Assembly (NCBI RefSeq): GCF_002846395.1
Contig: NZ_PJMU01000001.1
Span: forward strand, 620,001 to 684,000
Direction of reading: 5' to 3'
Origin: Pontibacter ramchanderi
Lineage (GTDB): Bacteria; Bacteroidota; Bacteroidia; Cytophagales; Hymenobacteraceae
DNA: 64,000 nucleotides
Shown here: piece after piece, positions 15,231 through 24,661 of the stretch
How the letters are laid out: each line of letters starts with the position of its first letter
Numbering within the stretch: position 1 is the first letter of the stretch
Program-made: the position numbers and the translations under genes
The notes under the pieces: model-generated
The model's input: the letters and a program-made list of their open reading frames with translations, nothing else
Database searches by the model: none
What the model was told of the DNA's origin: nothing

Positions 15231-16577
15231 TTGGCAGCTAAACCCCTTTTGATCAAACGCATTGTCTATACCTTCGAGCGTTTCGAGCAGGTACTGGTGC
15301 GTGGCGGCACTTTAACGATCGTAGTCGCATTGCTGGCCCTTACCTGGCTGAACTCTCCCTGGGGCCACTCCTGGCTATACCTGTGGGAGAACCCCTTAAC
15401 GATCACTTTTGGCAAATACAGCTTCGCGCAGCCGCTTGGTTTCTGGGTGCAGCAGGTGCTGCTGACGCTGCTATACCTGGTATTAGGCTTGGAACTGAAA
15501 CGAGTGCTGCGGGTGGGCGAACTAAAGGAAAAGCCTGATCTGATCTTTACGGTGGCTGCCTCCCTGGGTGGCATGGTGCTTCCGGTGGCATTTTACCTTT
15601 ATCTGGCGCCTGCTGGCGCTGCGTCGGGGTGGCCGGTCGTGGCCACGGCCGATGCGGCAACGGTACTGGCCTTGCTCGCGCTGGCCAGCAACTCGCTACC
15701 TCTCTCGCTGCGGGTGTACGTATCCACGGCATCCATCATGCAAGGTATAGCTAGTTTGCTGCTCAGCGTTCTTCTCTACACCTCCGTCCAAAATATGCTC
15801 GTCTTATCCATCGCCACCGGTCTGTTCGGGCTGCTCGTGGTGTTACGGGCACTACGCAACCGCACCATGTGGCTATACCTGATGCTGAGTCTGGGTATGC
15901 TGATAAGCCTGCTACTGGCGGGTGTGCAGGGCGCAGTGGCCGGTGTATTGCTGGCCTTGGTTATTCCGGTGCACTCCAGAGTACGCGAAGAGGATTTCGT
16001 GACCTCCACCGATACCATTATGGGCCAACTCCATGCCCTGCGCATGATGAAGCGCCCGGAGCCGGATGAAGAAATTGAGGAGGATTTTCAGGCGGCTGTG
16101 CATACGCTCCGGGTGAACAGCACACGCGCGCTCTCCCCGCTTCGGCGGCTGCAACAAAGGCTTTTGCCCTGGGCGGCCTACCTGGCGCTGCCGCTTTTCG
16201 TGCTGGCTTTTGTGCCCTTCGCCTACAACAGTTTTGCCTGGCGCGATTTACTGGGTCCTGTTCCGCTGGGAGTGTGCCTGGGGTTGGTGCTGGGCAAGCC
16301 GCTTGGCATGTTGCTTTTTGGCTGGATGGCTTCGCTTTCAGGTATAGCGCGTATACCTGCCGCCGTACATTGGGGGCAATTGATTGGTGCAAGCATGCTG
16401 ACAGGCGCCGGTTTTGTGTTCTCGCTGTTTCAGGCCTTGCAGACCTTTGCAGATGCTGAGCAACTCACACTCGTGCGGATAAGCATTTACGCCACTTCTG
16501 CGCTGGCCGGGCTGCTGGGTATACTGGTGCTGGCAGTGGCCGGCAAAACAAAAGACCTGCCACACACACAGGTATAG
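15231..16577 (+). CDS. NhaA-like antiporter homologue lacking the catalytic Asp pair
   Basis: The 448-residue membrane protein follows NhaA over its length: GLELKRVL, GGMVLPVAFY, GWPVVATADAATVLALLAL and GLVLGKPLGM. Asp141 aligns with E. coli Asp133 and Lys356 with Lys300. The segment equivalent to E. coli AIIDDLGAI reads ASIMQGIAS, so the transport residues Asp163 and Asp164 become Met170 and Gln171. A cytoplasmic insertion of about 50 charged residues (252-305) is also unusual. It may be a non-transporting or altered paralogue. The start is a TTG, since no in-frame ATG is suitably placed. The C-terminus QV-stop is a copy of the iterated motif. Confidence 0.8.
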   Translation: MAAKPLLIKRIVYTFERFEQVLVRGGTLTIVVALLALTWLNSPWGHSWLYLWENPLTITFGKYSFAQPLGFWVQQVLLTLLYLVLGLELKRVLRVGELKEKPDLIFTVAASLGGMVLPVAFYLYLAPAGAASGWPVVATADAATVLALLALASNSLPLSLRVYVSTASIMQGIASLLLSVLLYTSVQNMLVLSIATGLFGLLVVLRALRNRTMWLYLMLSLGMLISLLLAGVQGAVAGVLLALVIPVHSRVREEDFVTSTDTIMGQLHALRMMKRPEPDEEIEEDFQAAVHTLRVNSTRALSPLRRLQQRLLPWAAYLALPLFVLAFVPFAYNSFAWRDLLGPVPLGVCLGLVLGKPLGMLLFGWMASLSGIARIPAAVHWGQLIGASMLTGAGFVFSLFQALQTFADAEQLTLVRISIYATSALAGLLGILVLAVAGKTKDLPHTQV

Positions 16578-16587
16578 CAGGTCTTTT
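16550..16587 (+). terminator. Terminator overlapping the NhaA-like stop codon
   Basis: AAAAGACCTGC (16550-16560) pairs with GCAGGTCTTTT (16577-16587) around a 16-base loop of CA repeats, followed by T and AA. The 5' arm is in the coding region and the stop codon (16575-16577) is at the loop end. Downstream, 16599-16655 holds AT-rich inverted repeats such as TAATTACT/AGTAATTA, before the convergent stress-protein gene. Confidence 0.75.
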
Positions 16588-16649
16588 TAACGGGTAATGG
16601 CTAATGAATAATTACTCGTGAATAGTAATTACTCATTAATCATTAGTCA

Positions 16650-17573
16650 CTAATCATTGCTCAGCAGGGCGTCCAGGAATCCGATCTCCTCTTTCTCTTT
16701 CTTGTACACGATCATGGGGATGTCGTCGTTGTAGCGCAGGATTTTCTCAGTTACACTACCCAGCACAAACAGTGCCGCGGCCGATTTACCCTTGGCCCCG
16801 ATCACGAGCATGTCGGCCTTGGCGCGCTTGGCCTCTACCATGATCAACTCGCCCACGTCATCCTCATTTTCCTGCTTTACAAGTCGCAGCGTTGCCCTGT
16901 CTCTCAGCTCAGGGAAACGATCGAGCACTTGCTCGAACTTATTGCGGGCAAAGCCTTTCATGCGCTCATCAAAGTCTTCGTAGCTCATGCCCAAAGTGAT
17001 GTAGCCGCTTGGCACCTGGTACACATGCAGGCAGGTGATGCGCACTTCGGGTCTGGGCAGCGCTGAACTCAGCATACGCTCAAGGGCCATAAGCGAGTAT
17101 TCCGAGAAATCAACGCTCACCATGATGTGGCTTAAAACGCTATCCTCGTTCTCTGGCACAAACAGCACGCTCACACGGCCAGTGCGCAGTATTTTCTGAG
17201 CCAGCACACCGCTTCCGCGCATGTGGAATTTGCGGCCCACTACTACCAGGTCGATCTGCTTCACCTTCGACCAGTGCAGCAGTTCTTTCAGAGGAGAACC
17301 TTCCACTACCTGCACCTCAACCTGCACACGGCTGTCGGGCCCGAAATAACGGTCTACTCGCTCGATCAGGGATGTGCGCAGTTTCTCATCGGCAGGCATG
17401 CCATTTGGCATGCTATCATACACTTCGTCAGGTATGTCCAGACTCTTCTCGGCGTGAATGAAGTAAACTCTTTCTATTTCGGAGATGGAGCAAAGGAAGG
17501 CGGTGTAGCGGATCAGGGTTTCGTCCATCTCCGATAGGTCGAGCCCCACCATAATACGTTTCAGCGAGTTCAT
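16650..17573 (-). CDS. Tandem universal stress protein (UspA-type)
   Basis: The 307-residue cytoplasmic protein has two Usp domains. The first (residues 5-145) begins RIMVGLDLSEMDETLI; the second (about 150-295) begins SHIMVSVDFSEYS and ends with the nucleotide-binding GAKGKSAAALFVLGSVTEKIL. The first domain ends GRKFHMRGSGVLAQKILR, where the ATP loop is recognisable but altered. It lies between the NhaA-like gene and the mrp operon on the opposite strand, which suggests a role in ionic or pH stress, though this is inferred from position only. Confidence 0.85.
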   Translation of the reverse strand: MNSLKRIMVGLDLSEMDETLIRYTAFLCSISEIERVYFIHAEKSLDIPDEVYDSMPNGMPADEKLRTSLIERVDRYFGPDSRVQVEVQVVEGSPLKELLHWSKVKQIDLVVVGRKFHMRGSGVLAQKILRTGRVSVLFVPENEDSVLSHIMVSVDFSEYSLMALERMLSSALPRPEVRITCLHVYQVPSGYITLGMSYEDFDERMKGFARNKFEQVLDRFPELRDRATLRLVKQENEDDVGELIMVEAKRAKADMLVIGAKGKSAAALFVLGSVTEKILRYNDDIPMIVYKKEKEEIGFLDALLSND

Positions 17574-17734
17574 GATAATGTTTTGGTTTATGGGTTAACG
17601 TTTGCTGCGCTTGTCTTTTTCGTTCTCCCCCTCTCAATTTCGCCCCTGACGTAACATAAAACGCGCAGATTGGTACTAAGTGTTAAATCAGCTACGAAAT
17701 TAACAAGGATACATTTACAAACTAAGCATTTTTG

Positions 17735-20050
17735 ATGTTTTTAGCTATACTCGCAGGTTTCCTGTTGGCATTTGCCGCGCCTATGCTCTACCGCTGGCTC
17801 GGTAAATGGGTATTCGTGCCGATGGCGCTGCTGCCGTTCTCCATTTTTGTGTACCTGCTCACACTGGCTCCTGCCGTACTCAACGGCCAGAACCTGGGTG
17901 AACTGCAGGCCTGGGCTCCCTCGCTCAACATCAACCTGCACTTCTTTCTCGACGGACTCAGTCTGCTCTTCGCCTTGCTGATCACAGGCTTCGGCACCCT
18001 TATCATGCTATACGCGGGCGGCTACCTAAAGGGACATCCTTTGCTGGGGCGTTTCTACCTATACCTCGCGCTGTTCATGACGGCTATGCTCGGACTCGTG
18101 CTGGCCGGCAACATTATTTCTGTGTTTGTGTTCTGGGAGCTCACCAGCATCAGCTCATACCTGCTCATCGGTTTCGGGCACGACAAGGAGAGCTCTCGGA
18201 GTTCGGCGCTGCAAGCCCTGCTGGTAACGGGCCTTGGCGGACTTGCCCTGATGGGCGGGATGATATTGCTGGGTCTGGCAGGCGAAAGCTATACCTTGAG
18301 CGAGCTGCTGGAACGTGGCGACCTGGTCAGAAACCATGCCCTCTACCTGCCGGCTCTGGTGCTGCTGCTGCTGGGAGCCTTCACTAAATCCGCGCAATTT
18401 CCCTTTCACTTCTGGCTTCCCAACGCCATGGCCGCGCCCACGCCCGTTAGTGCCTACCTGCACTCGGCCACCATGGTGAAGGCGGGCGTATACCTGCTGG
18501 CCCGGCTCACCCCCGTGATGGGCGGCACCGACGAGTGGCAGTATACCCTGATGCTGGTGGGCGGCGTCACCACAGTGCTAGGTGCCTTGCTGGCCACGCA
18601 ACACACCGATCTCAAGGCCATTCTGGCCTACACCACCATCAGCGCGCTGGGACTACTGGTGACCATGACAGGTATAGGAACGGCGCCCGCCCTGGAGGCC
18701 ATGGTCGTATTTCTGCTCGCGCATGCGCTCTACAAGGGCACCTTTTTCCTGGTGGCCGGCAACGTAGACCACGCAACCGGCACCCGCGACCTGACGCAGC
18801 TCAGTGGTCTGTCCGGCACCATGCGCTACACGGCTACCGCGGCGCTGCTGGCAGGTATGTCCATGGCGGGTTTGCTGCCTTTCTTTGGCTTTATCGGCAA
18901 GGAACTGCTGTATGAGGCCACATTGCAGGAGAGTCCATTCCGGTGGCTGCTCTTTGCTGTAAGCTTCTTTTCGGGCATGGTGTTCGTGGCAGTGGCCATT
19001 GCGCTGGGATTTGGTATCTTCTGGCAACGCAGCACGAGGCCCACGCCACTTCAGCACCCCGACAAGCCGCTGCTATACCTGCCCCCGGTTATACTGGCCT
19101 GCACTGGCCTGGTCTTTGGGCTGCTGCCCGGCTTTTTCGTGACGCCGCTCCTACGCCGTGCCGCCGAGGCCATGCTGGGTGTGGAGCAGGTGTTTGAGCT
19201 GGCCCTGTGGCATGGCTTCAACCTGGTGCTGGGCCTGAGTCTACTCACCGTACTGCTGGGCTATGTGGTATACCGGTACTCAAATAAATTGCTGAGCTAC
19301 GCCAGCCGCTTTAACGGACTTTACCGGCTGGGCCCGGCCAATTTATACCAACTGGGACTCAATGGCTTCCTGACCGGGGCCACCAAAATTACAGCGACAA
19401 TCCAGAACGGGTATCTGCGCAGCTATATTGCAGCCATCATCACAGCTTTTATCGCCCTGGTGGTGCTCTCGCTCTCGCGGGGCGGGCCGCGGCTGGAGCT
19501 GGCAAACAGACTCCCCGAACTCACGCAGTTGCGCCTGTATGAAGTGGTGCTCCTGATGATGATCATACCGGCGCTTATCTTTCTCTTCAAGTCACGCTCC
19601 CGCCTCACGTCCATCGCCATCATGGGCATTATCGGCTACTCAGTGGCGCTGTTCTACATTCTTTTCGGGGCGCCGGATGTGGCCGCTACCCAGCTGCTCA
19701 TCGAGACCCTGACGGTCGTGATTTTTGTGCTCATACTTCACAAGCTTCCGGCCTTCACCTATCTGTCGCATGCCTCGGAGCGCTACAAATATGTGCTGCT
19801 CTCCCTGGCTTTCGGCGCCGTGATGACCTATGTGATCCTGATCGTAAAGCAGTATCCGCTCGACTCGCAGTTGAAAGCCTACTACGGCCAAAGCAGTTAC
19901 CTGCTCGGGCAGGGGCGCAACATCGTAAACGTGATTCTGGTAGATTTCAGGGCACTTGACACACTTGGAGAGATTGTGGTGCTGGCCGTGGCCGCCATCG
20001 GTATTATGGCCATGCTGAAACTACGTATGCAGAAAGGAGACAAACCATGA
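17735..20050 (+). CDS. mrpA: Mrp cation/proton antiporter subunit A
   Basis: This 771-residue membrane protein is the large subunit of the multisubunit Na+/H+ antiporter, related to NADH dehydrogenase subunit ND5. It has the proton-channel Glu in VFWELTSISSYLL, Lys in GAFTKSAQFPFHFWLP and the His/Lys helix AYLHSATMVKAG. The C-terminal DUF4040/MbhE-like part contains FGAPDVAATQLLIETLTVV. I chose the ATG at 17735; a TTG directly before it is in frame. It is the first gene of a complete seven-gene operon, and its stop overlaps the mrpB start by 4 bases. Confidence 0.93.
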   Translation: MFLAILAGFLLAFAAPMLYRWLGKWVFVPMALLPFSIFVYLLTLAPAVLNGQNLGELQAWAPSLNINLHFFLDGLSLLFALLITGFGTLIMLYAGGYLKGHPLLGRFYLYLALFMTAMLGLVLAGNIISVFVFWELTSISSYLLIGFGHDKESSRSSALQALLVTGLGGLALMGGMILLGLAGESYTLSELLERGDLVRNHALYLPALVLLLLGAFTKSAQFPFHFWLPNAMAAPTPVSAYLHSATMVKAGVYLLARLTPVMGGTDEWQYTLMLVGGVTTVLGALLATQHTDLKAILAYTTISALGLLVTMTGIGTAPALEAMVVFLLAHALYKGTFFLVAGNVDHATGTRDLTQLSGLSGTMRYTATAALLAGMSMAGLLPFFGFIGKELLYEATLQESPFRWLLFAVSFFSGMVFVAVAIALGFGIFWQRSTRPTPLQHPDKPLLYLPPVILACTGLVFGLLPGFFVTPLLRRAAEAMLGVEQVFELALWHGFNLVLGLSLLTVLLGYVVYRYSNKLLSYASRFNGLYRLGPANLYQLGLNGFLTGATKITATIQNGYLRSYIAAIITAFIALVVLSLSRGGPRLELANRLPELTQLRLYEVVLLMMIIPALIFLFKSRSRLTSIAIMGIIGYSVALFYILFGAPDVAATQLLIETLTVVIFVLILHKLPAFTYLSHASERYKYVLLSLAFGAVMTYVILIVKQYPLDSQLKAYYGQSSYLLGQGRNIVNVILVDFRALDTLGEIVVLAVAAIGIMAMLKLRMQKGDKP

Positions 20051-20589
20051 AAACCGTCATACTTGCGACCGCCATTCGCATCCTCATCCCCATCTTCATC
20101 ATCTTCTCCGTCTATACCTTGTTTCGGGGGCATAACCACCCGGGCGGGGGCTTTATTGGGGGGTTGATCGGAGCCATCGCCTTTGTGTTCCATACCATGA
20201 CGCACGGGCCGCAGCACACCGTGGACACCTTCCTGAAGGTGAACCTCTACGGATACCCGCGCCAGCCTAACCAGAGCCGCTCGCTTTACCTCATGCGCAT
20301 GATGCGGGTGAATGTGTGGCGGCGCAGAAAAATGGCCCGGCACCCGGAAGTCAAACACCGCATGATCCGCATCGAGTCTGTCTACATCATCGCTACGGGC
20401 CTGCTATTGGCCGTTACCAGCGGTGTGTTTGGCCTGTTGTCAGGGCAGCCCTTCATGCACGCGTACTGGACCGATTTTTACATCCCGATACTGGGCAAAC
20501 CGGGTACACCAATCCTCTTCGACCTGGGTGTATACCTGCTGGTGATTGGGGTGGTGCTCAAAATAACTTTTGTGATGTCAGAAGAATAA
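20047..20589 (+). CDS. mrpB: Mrp antiporter subunit B
   Basis: The 180-residue membrane protein has four helices and the MnhB-type signature FRGHNHPGGGFIGGLIGAIA near residues 27-46, followed by GVYLLVIGVVLKI. It is part of the Mrp complex that exchanges sodium for protons. A basic loop of about 30 residues (QPNQSRSLYLMRMMRVNVWRR region) lies between the second and third helices. The gene overlaps mrpA by four bases and ends five bases before mrpC. Confidence 0.9.
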   Translation: MKTVILATAIRILIPIFIIFSVYTLFRGHNHPGGGFIGGLIGAIAFVFHTMTHGPQHTVDTFLKVNLYGYPRQPNQSRSLYLMRMMRVNVWRRRKMARHPEVKHRMIRIESVYIIATGLLLAVTSGVFGLLSGQPFMHAYWTDFYIPILGKPGTPILFDLGVYLLVIGVVLKITFVMSEE

Positions 20590-20593
20590 GAAC

Positions 20594-20956
20594 ATGGAAC
20601 TTATACTGCCTTTTTTGATCGGAATTCTCTTTTCGGCGAGTCTATACCTGATCCTGCACCGGCATTTTTTTAAACTCATACTAGGGCTTATTCTTTTTGG
20701 ACTGGCCACCAACCTGTTTCTGTTCGTTATCGGCCGTCTGACCCGCGGCGGATCGGCCATTATCGGGCCGGAAGAAAAGGTAGCCACAGAGCCATTTGCC
20801 GACCCCGTGCCGCAGGCACTTCTGCTCACCGCCATCGTGATCGGCTTTGGCATTCAGGCTTTTGCCATTGTACTCATCAAAAGGGTATACCAGTCGTTCG
20901 GTACCAACGACCTCGACGACATGAATACTACCGACCAGATAGAAGAAAAACACTAA
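20594..20956 (+). CDS. mrpC: Mrp antiporter subunit C
   Basis: The 120-residue protein has three hydrophobic helices and is related to NuoK. The conserved LGLILFGLATNLFLFVIGR segment and the third helix VPQALLLTAIVIGFGIQAFAIVL are present. The last 20 residues are acidic and cytoplasmic. Its length is normal for MnhC. It is the third gene of the mrp operon. Confidence 0.92.
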   Translation: MELILPFLIGILFSASLYLILHRHFFKLILGLILFGLATNLFLFVIGRLTRGGSAIIGPEEKVATEPFADPVPQALLLTAIVIGFGIQAFAIVLIKRVYQSFGTNDLDDMNTTDQIEEKH

Positions 20957-20965
20957 GCACCCCTT

Positions 20966-22474
20966 ATGAACCACCTGCTCATCGTGTTGCCAATGCTCAT
21001 TCCGCTGTACGGGGCCATCCTCAGCCTCTTCTCATGGCGGTATGTACGGGCGCAACAGATTATCGGCATCCTGGCGCAAGCCTGTATGCTGATTGCTTCG
21101 TTTATGCTGCTCTTTGATGTGAATGAACATGGTATTCGCACTACCCAGATTGGTAGTTGGCCTGCCCCCTTTGGCATTACGCTGGTGGCCGACCTGTTTA
21201 GCTCCATGATGGTCATCACCAGCGCCATTACAGGCATGGCCATTTACCTCTTCTCCATCAAAGGACTCGACAAGGCACGTCAGAGCTTTGGCTACTACCC
21301 GGTACTCATGATATTGCAATTGGGCGTGTCCGGCGCCTGCCTGACGGGGGATCTTTTCAACCTGTTCGTGTGGTTTGAAGTGCTGCTCATCTGCTGCTTC
21401 GTGCTGATTGCGCTGGGGGGCACCAAACCGCAATTGGAGGGGGCTATTAAGTACGTGACCATCAACTTTCTGGCTACCGGCTTTCTGCTGACAGGTATAG
21501 GGGTGGTATACGGCATACTGGGCTCGCTCAACCTGGCGGAGCTGGCCGTGCTGGTGCGCACGCCGGTGTCGCACCCGGCCCTAATTACCATGGCAGGTAT
21601 GTTTTTCCTGATTGCTTTCGGTATCAAGGCGGCCATTTTTCCGCTTTTTTTCTGGTTGCCGGCTTCCTACCATACCCCACCCATTGCCATATCAGCCTTT
21701 ATTGCGGGCATGCTCACCAAGGTAGGTATGTATGCGTTCATCCGGCTTTTTACGCTTGTGTTCGTCACGGACCAAGAGTTGACGATACCGCTGTTAACCG
21801 TGCTGGCTGGATTTACGATGGTGCTCGGGGTGTTTGGGGCGGCTTCTCAGAATGACTTCCGTAAGATCCTTTCCTTTCACATCGTAAGTCAGATCGGGTA
21901 TATGCTGATGGGACTGGCGCTGTATACGCCGCTGGCCATAGCAGGCAGTATTTACTTTATCCTGCACAACATCCTGGTCAAAACAAATTTATTTCTGATA
22001 AGTGGCGTAGTGGCGCACCGCCATGGCACCTTTGCGCTCAAGAAGCTAGGCGGCATATACCTGCAGCAGCCTTTTCTGTCGGTGCTGTTTTTTATATCGG
22101 CTTTCTCGCTGGCTGGTATACCGCCTTTCTCGGGGTTCTGGGGCAAGTTCATGCTGGCCAAGGCCGGCTTCGAAATCGATAGTTTTGTGATCGTGCTCGT
22201 GTCACTTGCCGTCAGCCTGATCACCATCTTCTCCATGACCAAGATCTGGAACGAGGTGTTCTGGAAAAACAAGCCCGAGTCTGATCCGCTTCTCAACGTT
22301 ATGACTGAACGTGAGAAACATAACAACCGACTGCTGCACCTGCCGGTGGCTTTTCTGGCAGTGTTCATTCTTTTTATCGGTCTCTATGCCGAACCCGTGG
22401 TGGCCATGGCGCAGCTGGCGGCCGAACAACTCCTGAACAGCGAACTATACATCAATGCCGTATTAAAGAGATAA
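20966..22474 (+). CDS. mrpD: Mrp antiporter subunit D
   Basis: The 502-residue membrane protein is homologous to proton-pumping NADH dehydrogenase subunits (ND2/ND4). It keeps the essential Glu in FVWFEVLLICCFVL and Lys in FGIKAAIFPLFFWLPASYHT, and a second Lys in AGMLTKVGMY. Together with MrpA it forms the two antiporter-like modules of the complex. Its length is normal. It is separated from mrpC by nine bases and from mrpE by one. Confidence 0.93.
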   Translation: MNHLLIVLPMLIPLYGAILSLFSWRYVRAQQIIGILAQACMLIASFMLLFDVNEHGIRTTQIGSWPAPFGITLVADLFSSMMVITSAITGMAIYLFSIKGLDKARQSFGYYPVLMILQLGVSGACLTGDLFNLFVWFEVLLICCFVLIALGGTKPQLEGAIKYVTINFLATGFLLTGIGVVYGILGSLNLAELAVLVRTPVSHPALITMAGMFFLIAFGIKAAIFPLFFWLPASYHTPPIAISAFIAGMLTKVGMYAFIRLFTLVFVTDQELTIPLLTVLAGFTMVLGVFGAASQNDFRKILSFHIVSQIGYMLMGLALYTPLAIAGSIYFILHNILVKTNLFLISGVVAHRHGTFALKKLGGIYLQQPFLSVLFFISAFSLAGIPPFSGFWGKFMLAKAGFEIDSFVIVLVSLAVSLITIFSMTKIWNEVFWKNKPESDPLLNVMTEREKHNNRLLHLPVAFLAVFILFIGLYAEPVVAMAQLAAEQLLNSELYINAVLKR

Positions 22475-22475
22475 C

Positions 22476-22973
22476 ATGAAAACATTTATCATACACTTCC
22501 TCATTGCTTTTATCGGCAGTTACCTTTATTTCAAGTACGGGGACCCTATGCTGCCCTACAATGCGTTCTGGGCCGTTGTGGTGGCTGTTTTCATCATGTT
22601 TGTGTTGTGGCTCACCACTCCCTTCTACCATCGTACCTATTTTCATAAACTGCCCAGGGCCCTCAACTTTATCGCCTACTTTTTAAAAGAACTCGTGGTG
22701 GCCAACCTGCGTGTGGCCTACGACATCCTCACGCCCAACTACCGTATGAAGCCCGCAGTCGTGGCTGTTCCGCTTTCCGTTACAACCGACCTGGAGATCA
22801 CGTTGCTGGCAAACATCATCACTTTAACGCCTGGCTCGCTTATGATTGACATCAGCGCGGACCGAAAACTTCTATACATGCACACGCTCTATGTGAAAGA
22901 CAACGATTTGGAATCTGTAAAGTATCACATCAAACACGGTTTTGAGCGCCGTTTAATGCAACTGACCAGATGA
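22476..22973 (+). CDS. mrpE: Mrp antiporter subunit E
   Basis: The 165-residue protein has two N-terminal membrane helices, the amphipathic [22 protein letters not shown] segment typical of MnhE, and a C-terminal soluble domain with [18 protein letters not shown]. The domain order and length are those of the family. It overlaps mrpF by four bases. Confidence 0.92.
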   Translation: MKTFIIHFLIAFIGSYLYFKYGDPMLPYNAFWAVVVAVFIMFVLWLTTPFYHRTYFHKLPRALNFIAYFLKELVVANLRVAYDILTPNYRMKPAVVAVPLSVTTDLEITLLANIITLTPGSLMIDISADRKLLYMHTLYVKDNDLESVKYHIKHGFERRLMQLTR

Positions 22974-23239
22974 GTTTATTTTCCTTCACACTGATATTCG
23001 CCATGGCCTCCCTCAGCCTCTGCCTCGTCATGACGGGCATTCGCTTTGCCATTGGACCCACGCTACCTGATCGCATCACCGCCTTTGACCTTTTTGTGGC
23101 CAATATCATTGGCATGGTAGCCATCTATACCGAATTCACCGGCAATGAAGACTTTATTGACGTGGGCATCATCCTCTCACTGTTCGGTTTTCTTGGCTCT
23201 ATTTCGTTTGCGTATTACCTTATGAAGTCAACCCGATAG
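22970..23239 (+). CDS. mrpF: Mrp antiporter subunit F
   Basis: The 89-residue protein has three helices and the MnhF signature RFAIGPTLPDRITAFDLFVAN near residues 25-45. It is a small core subunit of the Mrp complex. The start overlaps the mrpE stop (ATGA) and mrpG follows after three bases. Confidence 0.92.
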   Translation: MSLFSFTLIFAMASLSLCLVMTGIRFAIGPTLPDRITAFDLFVANIIGMVAIYTEFTGNEDFIDVGIILSLFGFLGSISFAYYLMKSTR

Positions 23240-23242
23240 CTT

Positions 23243-23644
23243 ATGCTCGATAACATCAATTTCCTGCTTATCCGCGAGATCGTCAGTTCGGTGCTCATCA
23301 TCATCGGCGTCGTTTTCATGACGATTTCTACCATCGGGCTTTTGCGCTTCCCCGACTTTTACATCCGCATGTCAGCCATTACGAAAGGCGCCACGCTGGG
23401 GCTGGGACTTATTCTGACAGGTATGGGGATCTACTTCAACGAGCCCGATATGTTCCTGAAAGTGATGCTGATCATAGGCTTTACGTTCCTTACTTCGCCG
23501 GTGGCAGCGCACGTGATCGGACGAACCGCAGTGCGCAACAAAATCCCTTTCTGGGAGCGCACTAACCTGGAGGAGTTCAAAGACTATCTTCACAAAGAGC
23601 ACAGTGCCCACCGCGACCACGAGCGGGACAACAAGCAGGTATAG
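23243..23644 (+). CDS. mrpG: Mrp antiporter subunit G
   Basis: The 133-residue protein has three helices with the MnhG motifs VFMTISTIGLLRFPDFYIRMSAITKGATLG and FLTSPVAAHVIGRTA. The last 35 residues form a charged tail ending in HRDHERDNKQV. The final codon and stop lie in a copy of the AGGTATAG motif. It ends the seven-gene operon, 27 bases from the convergent phosphoesterase gene. Confidence 0.92.
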   Translation: MLDNINFLLIREIVSSVLIIIGVVFMTISTIGLLRFPDFYIRMSAITKGATLGLGLILTGMGIYFNEPDMFLKVMLIIGFTFLTSPVAAHVIGRTAVRNKIPFWERTNLEEFKDYLHKEHSAHRDHERDNKQV

Positions 23645-23671
23645 CCCTTAGCAGGTATAAGTATGGTATTC

Positions 23672-24478
23672 TTAGTGGGTTGGATGATGTAAGAATGGCC
23701 GGATGGACTCGGCGTATGTATCGAAGGCTTCGACAGTGGTAAGGATATGATCAGGGTAAGTAAGCGCGGTGAGTTTGCCTCCAAAGACACAGCCCGTGTC
23801 AATGTTGATGGTGTTGTTTTTCCAGCGGGGTTCCCGAACAGGCGTATGGCCGTATACCACAACCGCCACCCCCGAGTAGTCTGCCGCCCAATCGAGGCGA
23901 ACCGGTAGGCCGAAGGCATCTACCTCTCCGGTGGTGGGCCCATACAAACAAAGGTCACGCACCGATTTGCTGTGTCGCCCATGCAGGCGCTCCTCCAGAC
24001 CGGCATGCGCCACTACCAAACGGCCCTCATCCAGGATAATGTGGTGCGGCAGCTGCCCCAGGAAATCACGTACCCGTGTAATAAAAGCCTTGTCATAATT
24101 TTCGAGCTGCGCCATGGTAAGTTCCAGGCCGTGCCTTACCTGCACGTTGCGCCCCATGAGCTTGCGGTATAGCTTATCGTCGTGGTTGCCGCTCACGCAC
24201 AGCGCCACACCCTGCTCTACCATGTCCATCACCAGGCGCAGGACCTCCGGTGAGTTAGGTCCACGGTCCACCAGGTCGCCTACAAACACGGCCATACAGC
24301 CCGCCGGCGCTGACACACGGTAATGACCCGCCGCCTTGTCATTGTTTATTTCGTAGTCCAGTTTTTTCAGCAGTGCCACTAATTCATCAAAACAGCCGTG
24401 TACATCTCCAATAACATGGAAATGGCCGTGTAACTCTTTCAATATCAGGTTTCCGCTTTTATCCGCCTCGTAGTGCAT
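23672..24478 (-). CDS. Metallophosphoesterase (PrpE / Ser-Thr phosphatase type)
   Basis: The 268-residue protein is a calcineurin-like phosphoesterase with all metal-binding motifs: GDVHG (residues 24-28), GDLVDRGPNS, SGNHDDKL and the C-terminal VVYGHTPVREP. Such enzymes hydrolyse diadenosine tetraphosphate or phosphoserine/threonine, and the sequence does not separate these. A 9-bp inverted repeat (CTGTTTCGT 24493-24501 with ACGAAACAG 24527-24535) lies just upstream of the start and may be regulatory. It is a single gene facing the mrp operon. Confidence 0.82.
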   Translation of the reverse strand: MHYEADKSGNLILKELHGHFHVIGDVHGCFDELVALLKKLDYEINNDKAAGHYRVSAPAGCMAVFVGDLVDRGPNSPEVLRLVMDMVEQGVALCVSGNHDDKLYRKLMGRNVQVRHGLELTMAQLENYDKAFITRVRDFLGQLPHHIILDEGRLVVAHAGLEERLHGRHSKSVRDLCLYGPTTGEVDAFGLPVRLDWAADYSGVAVVVYGHTPVREPRWKNNTINIDTGCVFGGKLTALTYPDHILTTVEAFDTYAESIRPFLHHPTH

Positions 24479-24661
24479 AGGGTATAATTGTACTGTTTCG
24501 TTTTTGCGTTAGCCAATATAATAACTACGAAACAGCCTCACAGGTTAGTTTTGCTGTGTTATTTTTTTGTAGCAGATGTAAAAAATTATCCTGCTGCAGT
24601 GCGATATCTTTCGGTAAAACGCTGAAAATATTTTTCCCCAGATACCGGACTGTCATGTTGC

